33,231 nt of DNA from Bacteroidia bacterium (GCA_025996815.1 BNTT01000021.1:1-33231), one strand, 5' to 3'; numbered from the stretch's first letter, positions 23,848 to 32,335 are shown. Notes: generated from the letters alone by a model not told the origin. Numbers and translations are program-made.

Positions 23848-24477
23848 TTACCTCACGAAACTCGTAAACACCTTCTCTTCCGCTTCCGGCTCAATGTTTT
23901 TGCCTTGTTCGCGCATTTTCAGCATCCAAGCCATATTTTTGCCCAACACTTGCATAATCTGATTGCCCTCGGCATCCTGTGCGGCTTCGCCGGGCGCACG
24001 TCCGTGAATCACATTCCAATAGTTGGCACTCGGCACCAGCATTTCCGACACGGTGAGGTAATGATTCAGGGCATTGAAAGTCATACTGCCTCCGGTGCGG
24101 CGAACGGCAACGACCGATGCGCCTACCTTGTGGCGAAACCAGCCGCCGTTGGCAGCGGCAACGAAAAAAGAGCGGTCTAAAAAGCATTTCATCGTGCCCG
24201 CGATGCCGGAATAATACACCGGTGAGCCGATAATGATGCCATCGGCAGCTTTCATTTTCGGGAGCACTTCGTTCACAATGTCGTTTGTGATGGTGCATTT
24301 GCCGTTTTCGTTTTCGTCGCATTTGCCGCAGCCGATACAGCCGTGGACGGGATGTCCGCCGATTTCGACGATTTCAAACTCGATGCCCTCTGCTTGAAGG
24401 GCTTTGCCCACCACATTCAGCGCGTAGGCAGTGTTGCCGCCCTTGTGCGGGCTTCCGTTCAGTGCAATTACTTTCAT
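23848..24477 (-). CDS. Flavodoxin-like NAD(P)H-dependent FMN reductase / iron-sulfur flavoprotein family
   Basis: A 209-residue flavoprotein. The FMN phosphate loop is GSPHKGGNT (8-16), followed by a Cys cluster HGCIGCGKCDENENGKC near 45-61 that could hold an iron-sulfur centre. ADGIIIGSPVYYSGIAGTMKCFLDR is the second FMN-binding loop. Such enzymes reduce quinones, metals or nitro compounds, or act as electron carriers. The promoter (24504-24511) is back to back with that of the glycosyltransferase gene. The C-terminal tail is charged. Confidence 0.87.
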   Translation of the reverse strand: MKVIALNGSPHKGGNTAYALNVVGKALQAEGIEFEIVEIGGHPVHGCIGCGKCDENENGKCTITNDIVNEVLPKMKAADGIIIGSPVYYSGIAGTMKCFLDRSFFVAAANGGWFRHKVGASVVAVRRTGGSMTFNALNHYLTVSEMLVPSANYWNVIHGRAPGEAAQDAEGNQIMQVLGKNMAWMLKMREQGKNIEPEAEEKVFTSFVR

Positions 24478-24503
24478 AATTTTGAAAAATTTTTATTAGA
24501 CTG

Positions 24504-24511
24504 CAAAGGTA
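24504..24511 (-). promoter_or_regulatory. Promoter -7 element of the flavoprotein gene
   Basis: TACCTTTG on the minus strand, 26 bases before the ATG at 24477; divergent from the -7 box at 24539-24546. Confidence 0.6.
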
Positions 24512-24538
24512 CAATTTTTTTTATTCAAAAAAAATGTT

Positions 24539-24546
24539 TACCTTTG
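24539..24546 (+). promoter_or_regulatory. Promoter -7 element of the glycosyltransferase pair
   Basis: TACCTTTG, 27 bases before the ATG at 24574. Confidence 0.6.
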
Positions 24547-24573
24547 CGGGCAGATAAAAACAAAAATAAAGAA

Positions 24574-25522
24574 ATGGCAAAAAAAATATACATTGTAACA
24601 CCCTGCTATAATGATTGGGAGTCCTTATCCGCTCTGCTGACGGATATTGACAAAGAAAATGAAAAATATGCCCACGACCTCCATGTTGTGGTTGTCAATG
24701 ACGGCTCGTCACAAGAAAACCCATTTGGATGGTCTAAATGGGGGGGGGGGGTACAAAGAAATCACTCAGATAGATTTAGTCCGAAATGTGGGACATCAGC
24801 GTGCCATTTGTGTGGCGTTGGCGTATATCAATGCTAATTTTGCGAATTATGACGGCGTGGTTGTGATGGATTGCGACGGCGAAGATGATTATAGGGATGT
24901 GTTCCGTTTTATCGACGACCTGTCGGCGGACGAAATTATTTTTGCCAAGCGGCGCAAACGCTCCGAAAGTTTATCTTTCCGCGTATTTTACAGTTTCTAC
25001 AAAGCGGTATTTAAAATGCTGACCGGACATGTGTTGCAAGGCGGAAATTTCAGTTTGATTCCTTCTGCAATGTTAAATAAAGTTGTGCATCTCAGTGAAA
25101 TTTGGAATCATTACCACGCGGGCATTTTGAAATCCCGCCTCAAAATCAAATACCTCGACTGCGATAGGGCGCAACGGTATCGTGGAAAGTCAAAAATGAA
25201 TTTTGTGTCGTTAGTGACGCATGGCTTGTCGTCGGTTTCTGTTTTCAACGACATTGTGTTTGTGAAACTGACACTTTTTGCCATCCTCTTTTTCATTGGC
25301 AGCCTTGGAGCGATTGCGTTTGTTTTGTTTAAGAAGTTTGTATTAGACATGGCTTCGCCGGGCTGGGCGACTACCTCAATTGGTATTCTTCTGATTTTGT
25401 GCACCCAATTTTTGTTTATGGTCATCAATTTTACATTTACAACATTGGGCAGCAGAAATATGCACACGTTTATGTTAGAACGCGAATATAAAAACTACAT
25501 TATGCAAATAAAAACAAATTAA
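24574..25522 (+). CDS. GT2 family (GtrB/DPM-like) glycosyltransferase, broken by a 12-G tract
   Basis: From the ATG at 24574 the protein reads IYIVTPCYNDWESLSALL and VVVVNDGSS, the GT2 N-terminus. At the G-run (24740-24751) the frame is lost; with 12 G the first frame ends at 24837. The remaining protein continues one frame over: YKEITQIDLVRNVGHQRAIC, then VVMDCDGEDDY (metal-binding DxD), and two C-terminal membrane helices. With 11 G (or 8 or 14) the two halves join as SKWGGGYKEI, giving about 315 residues. GtrB-like enzymes load a sugar on polyprenyl phosphate at the membrane; the GT-C-like gene next door would use it. The gene is off as sequenced: phase-variable tract or homopolymer error. 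Confidence 0.85.
24740..24751 (+). repeat. Homopolymeric 12-G tract inside the glycosyltransferase gene
   Basis: Twelve G in a row within codons 56-60 of the GT2 gene, exactly at the frame break. Mononucleotide runs of this length are prone to slippage. Confidence 0.95.
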
Positions 25523-25533
25523 ATTTTAAAAAT

Positions 25534-26748
25534 ATGAAAACAAATGTTGAAAGAAAAACACTGATTACGGTGTTTACTGTGGTGATGGGGATACTCATCT
25601 TGGCGTGGATGACAGGGCTATGTATAGACCCTACAGGCTATCAAAGGCATGTGGTTTGGTGGGGGCTACCCTTTGCATGTGAGGACTTTCATTGGATGAT
25701 GCGGATGGTTGCAGATAATGACCCATACGGTGCCGGGTCAATGTATTTGCCCCTATGCCATTTATTGACCTATCCGTTTGCCTGTTTGGACGATTATTCA
25801 TCCGAGAGTGCCCGACAGGGAGGTATGTATCTGATATCCCTCGTCTTCTATATGCTTATCTCTGTGGCGGTCTTATTTTTTCCATTGTATAAATTGGGAA
25901 AAAGCACAAACAGCACTTTACTCATTTTGGTGTTGCTGTTTTTTTCCTCCGTAAACCTGTATGCCGTAGATTCGGGTAATTTGACATTCATTTCAGCGGC
26001 TGCAATTGCTGTGTTTTTATGGTTGTATAATTCTCCCCAAAGGTCACATAGAGGTTTGGTTCTCGTTTGTCTGACGGTGGGTGCGGTAATAAAAATCTAT
26101 CCCGTGCTCTTTGGATTATTGTTGCTATTTGATAAAAAATACAAGTCTATCGGATTTTGTGTGGTGCTTGGACTTGCTTTGACTATTCTTCCGTTTCTGT
26201 TTTTCCATCGTGGGCTATTTGAAAACATGGAATTACTATTTTCTAATATGTTAGAACAAGCAAACTTCATAGCTACTCATCAAGCTACCGGATATTTGTT
26301 TGGTTTGCCGGCGTTAGTTAAAGAAAGTATCCATTTTATGGCACAATATGGTCATGTGGAGTTGCCGAATACATTGATTGCTATTTCCAAGTATATTCAA
26401 TTGCTATTGGCTGCGATTTCAATCATTCTTTGCTATTTTACAAAAAATAATTGGGCGCGGATTGCAATATTATCCATCATCGTGATTATGATACCGGATG
26501 TTTCCTGGTTTGTACGTGGATTGTTTTTCTTTCCGGCAATAGTTCTGTTTTTCAACAGACAGACTTTCACACAAAAAGACTTGGTATATCTACTACTCTT
26601 TTGCTTGTTCTTAAATCCTTTTCAGATTTATAAATATCCAACAAATAGTATGTTATCCAATTTTGCTCTTTTGTTGATGTGGGGACTGCTATTGATTGAC
26701 ATTCTCAAAGAGGTGAAACCAAGATTGCTTTTGAAGAAAACATTTTGA
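25534..26748 (+). CDS. Polytopic GT-C glycosyltransferase, GT87/DUF2029-like
   Basis: A 404-residue protein with about ten hydrophobic segments. Typical GT87 features: an early acidic loop after helix 1 (CEDFHWMM), then NDPYGAGSMYLPLCHLLTYPFA, then DSGNLTFISAAAIAV (the conserved GN) and KIYPVLFGLLLLF (the conserved KxxP-like motif). Enzymes of this group transfer a sugar from a polyprenyl-phosphate donor on the periplasmic face. The GT2 gene ends 11 bases upstream and would make that donor, so the pair forms a complete glycan-modification unit. The acceptor is unknown. It converges with the lipoprotein gene with one base between stops. Confidence 0.72.
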   Translation: MKTNVERKTLITVFTVVMGILILAWMTGLCIDPTGYQRHVVWWGLPFACEDFHWMMRMVADNDPYGAGSMYLPLCHLLTYPFACLDDYSSESARQGGMYLISLVFYMLISVAVLFFPLYKLGKSTNSTLLILVLLFFSSVNLYAVDSGNLTFISAAAIAVFLWLYNSPQRSHRGLVLVCLTVGAVIKIYPVLFGLLLLFDKKYKSIGFCVVLGLALTILPFLFFHRGLFENMELLFSNMLEQANFIATHQATGYLFGLPALVKESIHFMAQYGHVELPNTLIAISKYIQLLLAAISIILCYFTKNNWARIAILSIIVIMIPDVSWFVRGLFFFPAIVLFFNRQTFTQKDLVYLLLFCLFLNPFQIYKYPTNSMLSNFALLLMWGLLLIDILKEVKPRLLLKKTF

Positions 26749-26749
26749 T

Positions 26750-27235
26750 TCAATTCCTGACACTGTATTTTCGTTCTCCCGTCTGCCGCACGAGATACGA
26801 TTTCAGCGGATGTTTCGACTTCGATTCGGGCATTCCACTGCCCCAGGCAAGTGCAAAAGTTGCTCCGCATTTGGGACAGGTCGCCCGTCCCGCCTCGTCG
26901 GCAATCACCTTAACGTTGCGCTCAACCTCCACCGGACAAGCCAAATCGTAGGCAAAAAGGGTAGGGGCACCATTGGCATTGTAACTATTGATAACCAAAA
27001 CGCCACCAAAACCGAGCTTGTCGGTAGCCACACGCGGCACAGTGAACGACTTGGTCGCCAAAGCGGGCACTAAATCGGCATCCTGATAGTTCAAATCAAT
27101 CGTGAGGCTCACCTGCATATCAGGGATGGGCGACCGCTCGGTGTCGGTGCAACTTTGCAAAGGAAACAGTAGCAACAAAAATATGCCCTGCGAGACAAGG
27201 AATGCAAGCCAAGTGGTATGATTGCGGATATTCAT
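26750..27235 (-). CDS. Lipoprotein with a Cys-rich Rieske-like domain
   Basis: A 161-residue protein with a lipoprotein signal: hydrophobic residues 8-24 and lipobox PLQSC at Cys29. The mature part has GFGGVLVINSYNANGAPTLFAYDLACPVEVERNVKV and ATCPKCGATFALAWGSGMPESK-SKHPLKSYLV. The second half recalls Rieske domains (a CPxCGxxF turn, GSG, KHPL), but the His ligands of a true 2Fe-2S Rieske cluster are not in canonical positions, so the metal site is uncertain. Its ATG overlaps the argH stop by four bases (27232-27235), implying co-translation with argH. Confidence 0.6.
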   Translation of the reverse strand: MNIRNHTTWLAFLVSQGIFLLLLFPLQSCTDTERSPIPDMQVSLTIDLNYQDADLVPALATKSFTVPRVATDKLGFGGVLVINSYNANGAPTLFAYDLACPVEVERNVKVIADEAGRATCPKCGATFALAWGSGMPESKSKHPLKSYLVRQTGERKYSVRN

Positions 27236-28560
27236 AATAATTTTTTGACCGCATCATTGACTTTTTCAAAATGAAACCCGGCAACAATATCCGCCTTCAT
27301 CGCCGCGATTTGAGCATTGCACAGATTGCCGATACTGCCCTCGTGGGTGTGCGCCACGGCTTTGTCGGGGGTAAAATTGCCCGCTTCGATGGCTAAGCCT
27401 ACCTGCTTGTAGGCATCGCGGAAGGGCGTGCCTTGCAGCACCAGTTCGTTCACCTTTTCGACACTGAACAGCAGTGCGTATTTGGGGTCGTCCAAGATTT
27501 TTTCGTTCACTTGGATGGATTGCATCATCAGCGTGGTCATTCGGATGCAGGCGGAGAGTTCGCCGAAAGCGGGCAAAAAGGCTTCCTTAGTCAGTTGATA
27601 ATCACGGAAATAGCCTGATGGCAGGTTGTTGGTCAGTGCGGTCAGTTGCTGCGGCAGATTTTGGATGAGGTTGCATTTGCCGCGCGTGAGTTCAAACACG
27701 TCGGGATTTTTTTTGTGCGGCATAATGCTTGAGCCGGTCGTAAATTCGTCCGGGAGTTTGATGAAGCCGAAGTTTTGGCTGTTGAACAGGCAGGCATCGA
27801 ATGCCAATTTGGAGAGTGTCGCCGCGATGCCCGCCAGCGCGAAGCCGACCGTTTTTTCCATTTTGCCGCGCCCCATTTGGGCATACACCACATTGTAGTC
27901 CATCGAATCGAAGCCCAACAAATCGGTGGTCATTTGGCGGTTGAGCGGAAAAGATGAGCCGTAGCCCGCCGCCGACCCCAATGGGTTGCGATTAGTCACC
28001 TTGTAAGCCGCCTGCAATAGTTGCAAATCGTCTACCAAACTCTCGGCATACGCCCCAAACCACAGCCCAAACGATGACGGCATTGCAATTTGCAGGTGCG
28101 TGTAGCCGGGCAGCAGCACGTCTTTATAGCGGTTGCTCTGCGCAATCAGCACGTCAATCAGCGCGGCGATTTCCGCGACTAAGGTTTGAATGGCATCGCG
28201 CGTAAATAGTTTCAAATCCAGCAAAATTTGGTCGTTGCGCGACCGTCCGCTGTGAATTTTTTTGCCCGTGTCGCCCAATTTTCGGGTGAGCATCAGCTCC
28301 ACTTGCGAGTGCACGTCTTCCACACCGTCTTCAATCACAAATTGATTTGAATCAGCGAGTTGGAAGATAACGTTCAACTCTTTTCTAAGTGCTTTCAGTT
28401 CGTCAGCGGTCAGCAAACCGATGCTTTCGAGCATCGTGATATGCGCCATTGAGCCGAGCACGTCGGACTTCGCCAAATAGATGTCCATTTCGCGGTCTTT
28501 GCCGACCGTAAATTGCTCAACTTCCTTGTCGATTTCTATGTTTTTTTGCCAAAGTTTCAT
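27232..28560 (-). CDS. argH: Argininosuccinate lyase
   Basis: A 442-residue enzyme catalysing the last step of arginine synthesis, argininosuccinate to arginine plus fumarate. Signature motifs of the fumarase/aspartase superfamily are clear: HSGRSRNDQ, GYTHLQIAMPSSFGLW, TNRNPLGSAAGYGSSFP and the catalytic loop GSSIMPHKKNPDVFELTRGK. I chose the ATG at 28560 (MKLWQKN) because the promoter -7 box at 28583-28590 lies within the longer frame opening at 28593. No other arginine gene is in the window. The lipoprotein gene is coupled to its 3' end. Confidence 0.95.
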   Translation of the reverse strand: MKLWQKNIEIDKEVEQFTVGKDREMDIYLAKSDVLGSMAHITMLESIGLLTADELKALRKELNVIFQLADSNQFVIEDGVEDVHSQVELMLTRKLGDTGKKIHSGRSRNDQILLDLKLFTRDAIQTLVAEIAALIDVLIAQSNRYKDVLLPGYTHLQIAMPSSFGLWFGAYAESLVDDLQLLQAAYKVTNRNPLGSAAGYGSSFPLNRQMTTDLLGFDSMDYNVVYAQMGRGKMEKTVGFALAGIAATLSKLAFDACLFNSQNFGFIKLPDEFTTGSSIMPHKKNPDVFELTRGKCNLIQNLPQQLTALTNNLPSGYFRDYQLTKEAFLPAFGELSACIRMTTLMMQSIQVNEKILDDPKYALLFSVEKVNELVLQGTPFRDAYKQVGLAIEAGNFTPDKAVAHTHEGSIGNLCNAQIAAMKADIVAGFHFEKVNDAVKKLL

Positions 28561-28582
28561 ATAAATTTTTATTTCATTGGCA

Positions 28583-28590
28583 CAAAGGTA
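28583..28590 (-). promoter_or_regulatory. Promoter -7 element of argH
   Basis: TACCTTTG on the minus strand, 23 bases before the argH ATG. Confidence 0.6.
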
Positions 28591-28646
28591 CAAAAACTTT
28601 CATCAAAAACAAAGCGCAAAATAGTTGTATATTCAAAAATATTGTG

Positions 28647-28654
28647 TACTTTTG
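28647..28654 (+). promoter_or_regulatory. Promoter -7 element of the first DUF4143 ATPase
   Basis: TACTTTTG, 46 bases before the ATG at 28700; it lies inside the longer open frame beginning at 28625 and rules that start out. Confidence 0.55.
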
Positions 28655-28699
28655 CAAAGTGATTCTTTCGATTTACAAGATAAACTAAAGTACAACTTT

Positions 28700-29839
28700 A
28701 TGATTACACGATTTTTTAAGATGCAAGATGCTGAAAATGAGAGTGTTTTCTTATTTGGTGCTCGTCAAACAGGAAAAACAACATTTTTGCAACAGCGGTT
28801 TCCCGAAGGTCGTTATTATGACTTGCTGAGGGCGGATGTGTTTGAACGGTTTAACCGTCATCCCGAATTTTTACGCGAGGAGTTGATGGATTGTGCAGCA
28901 AATGAATTGATTATCATTGATGAAATTCAAAAAGTACCTCAACTGTTGGATGAAGTGCAGTGGCTGATGGTGAACAAAGACCTGCGCTTTGTATTAAGCG
29001 GCTCAAGTGCCCGGAAGTTGAAGCGCACGGGGGCGAACACACTTGGCGGACGGGCTTTACGAAACGTATTTTATCCGTTAGTGAGCGCAGAAATTCCCGA
29101 TTTCGACCTGATTCGGGCGGTAAATAGCGGTATGTTGCCCCGCCATTATCTTGTCGAAAATGCGTGGAAGCGATTGCAGGCATACGTGGGGACGTATATA
29201 CAGGAAGAAATAAAAGCAGAAGCCCTGGTGCGCAATTTAGGCTCGTTTAATCGTTTTTTGGAAGCGGCGGCATTAACTGATGGCGAAATGGTTAATTATC
29301 AAAACATTGCAACCGATTGTGGGGTGAGTGCCATCACGATTAAAGAATATTTTTCAATTCTCGAAGACACCTTGATTGGCTATATGATTCCGGCATTCAG
29401 AAAAACGGTCAAACGTCGCTTGATACAAGCCCCCCGATTTTATTATTTCGATGTGGGCATCGTGAACTATTTATTAAACCGAAAAAATTTGTTGCCCGGC
29501 TCTATTGATTTCGGACACGCATTTGAGCACTTTGTGATTCAAGAATTGATTGCCTGTATCGGTTATTCCGACAGCGAAGACAGACTGTCGTATTGGCGAA
29601 CGAGCGGAGGGGTAGAAGTTGATGCCGTCTTGGGGGATGCCCGCGTTGCCATTGAAATAAAATCGACCACCGAAGTGCAGTCCCGCCATCTGAAGGGATT
29701 AAAAACGTTTGCCGAAGAGCACCCGCAAGCACGCCTTATCATCGTGTCATTAGACCCTGCGCCTCGTGTGAGTGACGGCGTGGAAGTGATGCCAATTGAA
29801 TATTTTTTGAAAAAATTGTGGAAAGGGGAAATTATTTGA
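28700..29839 (+). CDS. AAA_14 ATPase with DUF4143 domain
   Basis: A 379-residue ATPase. Walker A is GARQTGKTTFLQQ near residue 21, Walker B is ELIIIDEIQKVPQLL near 72, and the sensor segment is LRFVLSGSSARKLKR. The C-terminal DUF4143 part has FYYFDVGIVNYLL and a restriction-endonuclease-like core, GVEVDAVLGDARVAIEIKSTTE. Start at 28700 is chosen from the promoter position. These ATPases are multicopy in Bacteroidetes and of unclear function; the E-(V/I)-D...E-x-K motif hints at a nuclease fold. It is a monocistronic gene between argH and the sigma factor pair. Confidence 0.85.
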   Translation: MITRFFKMQDAENESVFLFGARQTGKTTFLQQRFPEGRYYDLLRADVFERFNRHPEFLREELMDCAANELIIIDEIQKVPQLLDEVQWLMVNKDLRFVLSGSSARKLKRTGANTLGGRALRNVFYPLVSAEIPDFDLIRAVNSGMLPRHYLVENAWKRLQAYVGTYIQEEIKAEALVRNLGSFNRFLEAAALTDGEMVNYQNIATDCGVSAITIKEYFSILEDTLIGYMIPAFRKTVKRRLIQAPRFYYFDVGIVNYLLNRKNLLPGSIDFGHAFEHFVIQELIACIGYSDSEDRLSYWRTSGGVEVDAVLGDARVAIEIKSTTEVQSRHLKGLKTFAEEHPQARLIIVSLDPAPRVSDGVEVMPIEYFLKKLWKGEII

Positions 29840-29879
29840 TGAATACTGCTAAAACATACTTTTTTTTCAAAATAAATCG

Positions 29880-29887
29880 TAACTTTG
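29880..29887 (+). promoter_or_regulatory. Promoter -7 element of the membrane protein/sigma factor operon
   Basis: TAACTTTG, 95 bases before the ATG at 29983. The leader contains a possible hairpin (CATTCTC paired with GAGAATG around 29920-29950). Confidence 0.5.
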
Positions 29888-29982
29888 CAGTTTTTGTGAG
29901 CTACCGATAAAATATTTTTCATTCTCATTTGTCTTCATAAATAGAGAATGATTAAGAATTAAAAATTTTAAATTAAAAAGCA

Positions 29983-30399
29983 ATGAAAAAGTTCATTTTT
30001 TTACACGTTGTTAAACACTTCGTTTTTGGGGCGGTAGCGATTGCCGGATTTGGCGCAGTCGTGATGCTATTGTGGAACGCCTTAGTTCCGGCAATCTTCG
30101 GATTGGCAGTGATTAGTTTTTGGCAAGCCATTGGGCTGCTGGCTTTGTCGCGAATGCTCTTTGGCGGGCTTGGCGGTATGTGGGTAAAGCCCGGTTTTGG
30201 CGGTATGCCCCGTGGTGGATTCGGGAAAAATCCGCTTCGCGAGAAGTGGGAGAAAATGACTCCCGAAGAGAGAAAGGAGTTTGTGAAGAACAGGTTTAAA
30301 CACAGGCAATTCGGAGGTGGCTTTGAAGGTGCTTATGAAAGATGGCACGAACACGAGTCTGCAAGTGACGAATCCAAAAACAACACCCGACGTGACTAA
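29983..30399 (+). CDS. Small membrane protein upstream of a sigma factor
   Basis: A 138-residue protein with two transmembrane helices (about 12-32 and 36-58), a Gly-rich stretch (LFGGLGGMWVKPGFGGMPRGGFG), and a charged tail with MTPEERKEFVKNRF. The tail recalls Spy/CpxP-type sensor helices. It overlaps the sigma factor gene by 65 bases (30335-30399), an unusually long overlap. Position and topology suggest an anti-sigma factor or stress sensor for that sigma factor, but no zinc-finger anti-sigma motif is present. I recall similar membrane-protein/sigma pairs in other Bacteroidetes. Confidence 0.6.
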   Translation: MKKFIFLHVVKHFVFGAVAIAGFGAVVMLLWNALVPAIFGLAVISFWQAIGLLALSRMLFGGLGGMWVKPGFGGMPRGGFGKNPLREKWEKMTPEERKEFVKNRFKHRQFGGGFEGAYERWHEHESASDESKNNTRRD

Positions 30400-30973
30400 A
30401 GCAAACACAGACGCTCCAAAAAGCGTTGCAGAACTGATTGTAGAATATCAACCGCGCCTGAAAGCCTTCATCCGCAAGCGGGTGGACAACAGGGAGGACG
30501 CGGAGGATATTCTGCAAGATGTTTTCTATCAATTCATTAAGACGACAGAAGCCGCGCTCAACCCCATTGAACAGGTGTCGGCATGGCTCTACCGCGTGGC
30601 GAAAAACACGATTATCAACCACGGCATCAAAAAGCACGAAGAAGCGATGCCCACCTATCAGGACGACGAAAGCGACAACGAATTTTTCAAAGACATTTCC
30701 GAAATCCTGTTCAGCAACGAAAGCACAACGCCCACGCCCGAAACGGAATATCTGCGCTCATTGGTGTGGACAGAATTGGAAGCCGCCCTCGCCGAACTGT
30801 CGCCCGAACAGCGCGAAATCTTTGAACTGACGGAGTTAGACGGTCTCCCCGTGAAAGAAATCGCCCAAACCACCGGCGTAGCCGTCAATACGCTACTGTC
30901 GCGGAAACACTACGCGGTGGTGCATCTGCGCAAGCGGTTGGCGGGGTTGTATGAGGAGATAATTTGTGTGTAA
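30335..30973 (+). CDS. ECF-type RNA polymerase sigma factor (sigma-70 family)
   Basis: A 212-residue sigma factor. Region 2 is visible as ELIVEYQPRLKAFIRKRVDNREDAEDILQDVFYQFIKT and VSAWLYRVAKNTIINHGIKK; region 4 as AALAELSPEQREIFELTELDGLPVKEIAQTTGVAVNTLLSRKHYAVVHLRKRL. An acidic linker (DDESDNEFFKDIS) separates them. ATG at 30335 is chosen; a GTG at 30317 is in frame. It overlaps the membrane protein gene, which probably regulates it. Its target promoters cannot be predicted from this window. It converges with the second DUF4143 ATPase gene with one base between stops. Confidence 0.9.
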   Translation: MKDGTNTSLQVTNPKTTPDVTKANTDAPKSVAELIVEYQPRLKAFIRKRVDNREDAEDILQDVFYQFIKTTEAALNPIEQVSAWLYRVAKNTIINHGIKKHEEAMPTYQDDESDNEFFKDISEILFSNESTTPTPETEYLRSLVWTELEAALAELSPEQREIFELTELDGLPVKEIAQTTGVAVNTLLSRKHYAVVHLRKRLAGLYEEIICV

Positions 30974-30974
30974 G

Positions 30975-32318
30975 TCATTTCGTTGCGTTCAAAATTTTCT
31001 CCATTCTGTTCACATAATAAAACGGCACATTGATAAGTTTGAATGTTTTTCCGGTTTGAGTGGTAACTTCGTCAATCGAAAACGGTTGCGACCAAATCCT
31101 GACGGCAATGTCGTGCGGCACTTCGTCCATAAACAGATGCAGCGATTTAAGTTTTGCATTATGCCCTGATTTCACTTCGATGGGAATAATTTTGCTGTCG
31201 TGTTGCAACACAAAATCCACTTCTGCCTGCGAAGTGTTTTTGTCGCGCACCCAAAAATTCCGCTGATTTGAAACGCGACTGTCCAACACTAAAAGTTCCT
31301 GTGCAACAACCTGTTCGGCAATTTTCCCACGATAAGCGTCTAAAATATCTTTTGAGCCGAACACTTCCTGTTGCAATTTTGCAGCATAATTCACCAAACC
31401 GCAATCGAGCCAAAGCAATTTTGGCGAGCGTTTCAAATCCTGCGTTACAGGCACAAGAAAATCGGTTGTTGGGTAACAAAGTTCCAGCACAAAAGTTTTT
31501 TCCAAAGTGCGAAACGCCTCGCCCATTTCACGCGCCTTGTATGATGAGCCGGCGAAACCGCCCAATGTAATGCGTTCGGCTGCAAACTTCCAGCCCGCTT
31601 TCAAAATATAACGAATGGTTTGGCTCATCGTACCGTTTGCGGCGTATTTTTCCACATCATCGCGATAACTTGTGAGCAAACTTTCGTAAATACTGTTCAG
31701 CCCCACGAAATCCTTATTTTCGGCATAATCGGCAACCACTTCGGGCATCCCGCCAATCAACGTAAAAGTGTTAAACAAATTCATTGTTCTGTCGTGCAAT
31801 GCTTCGGGTATTCGCCTGTCAATCAATGCTTCTTCGAGTATTTTTTCATCAATAGCCCGCAAAAATTCATTGAAAGTGCAGGGGCGAACTGCCAAATATT
31901 CCACGCGCCCCACAGGAAACGATATATTTTTACTCAGCATCGTTTCCAGCAGTGAGCCGGCGGCAATCACATACAAATCAGGGATTTGAGCCTCGTAAAA
32001 ATAGCGCAGTTTTGTAATTGCCGTCCGCGAATTTTGAATTTCGTCAATAAACAGCAGCGTTTTCCCGCTTTGCTTTTCCTTGTTGCAAAAAAGAAAAATT
32101 TCAGCCAAAAGGTCGTTAATTTCCTGCTCTTTTTCAAAAAGAGCCATTGCCGTCGGCTTTTTTTCAAAATTCAAATAGAGATAATTTTCAAACCGTTTGG
32201 CAAAACTTTCCACAAGCGTAGTTTTTCCAACCTGTCGTGAGCCTCTCAATATCAATGGTTTGCGATTTCTCTTTGCAGCCCATTGTTCTAAATCTTTTAT
32301 TGCATTTCTTTCAAACAT
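30975..32318 (-). CDS. AAA_14 ATPase with DUF4143 domain (second, divergent copy)
   Basis: A 447-residue ATPase of a different subfamily from the one at 28700. Walker A is GSRQVGKTTLVESF near residue 26, Walker B is TLLFIDEIQNS near 86, and the sensor is LYVIAAGSLLE. Central motifs are RVEYLAVRPCTFNEFL and FTLIGGMPEVV. The C-terminal DUF4143 has LLWLDCGLVNYAA and a nuclease-like core, AEVDFVLQHDSKIIPIEVKSG. The promoter -7 box (32336-32343) is 18 bases before the ATG, and three 33-bp-spaced repeats lie just upstream. The function is unknown. Confidence 0.87.
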   Translation of the reverse strand: MFERNAIKDLEQWAAKRNRKPLILRGSRQVGKTTLVESFAKRFENYLYLNFEKKPTAMALFEKEQEINDLLAEIFLFCNKEKQSGKTLLFIDEIQNSRTAITKLRYFYEAQIPDLYVIAAGSLLETMLSKNISFPVGRVEYLAVRPCTFNEFLRAIDEKILEEALIDRRIPEALHDRTMNLFNTFTLIGGMPEVVADYAENKDFVGLNSIYESLLTSYRDDVEKYAANGTMSQTIRYILKAGWKFAAERITLGGFAGSSYKAREMGEAFRTLEKTFVLELCYPTTDFLVPVTQDLKRSPKLLWLDCGLVNYAAKLQQEVFGSKDILDAYRGKIAEQVVAQELLVLDSRVSNQRNFWVRDKNTSQAEVDFVLQHDSKIIPIEVKSGHNAKLKSLHLFMDEVPHDIAVRIWSQPFSIDEVTTQTGKTFKLINVPFYYVNRMEKILNATK

Positions 32319-32335
32319 AACCCTTAAATTTTTTG

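Noticed and set aside
11171..24477. Integron attC sites or a CRISPR array
   Set aside because: I looked for recurring inverted junction repeats and for regularly spaced repeats and saw none; the shared GTGCAAAGGTA strings are promoter elements.
28561..28593. Upstream start for argH
   Set aside because: The promoter -7 box at 28583-28590 would fall inside the coding region.
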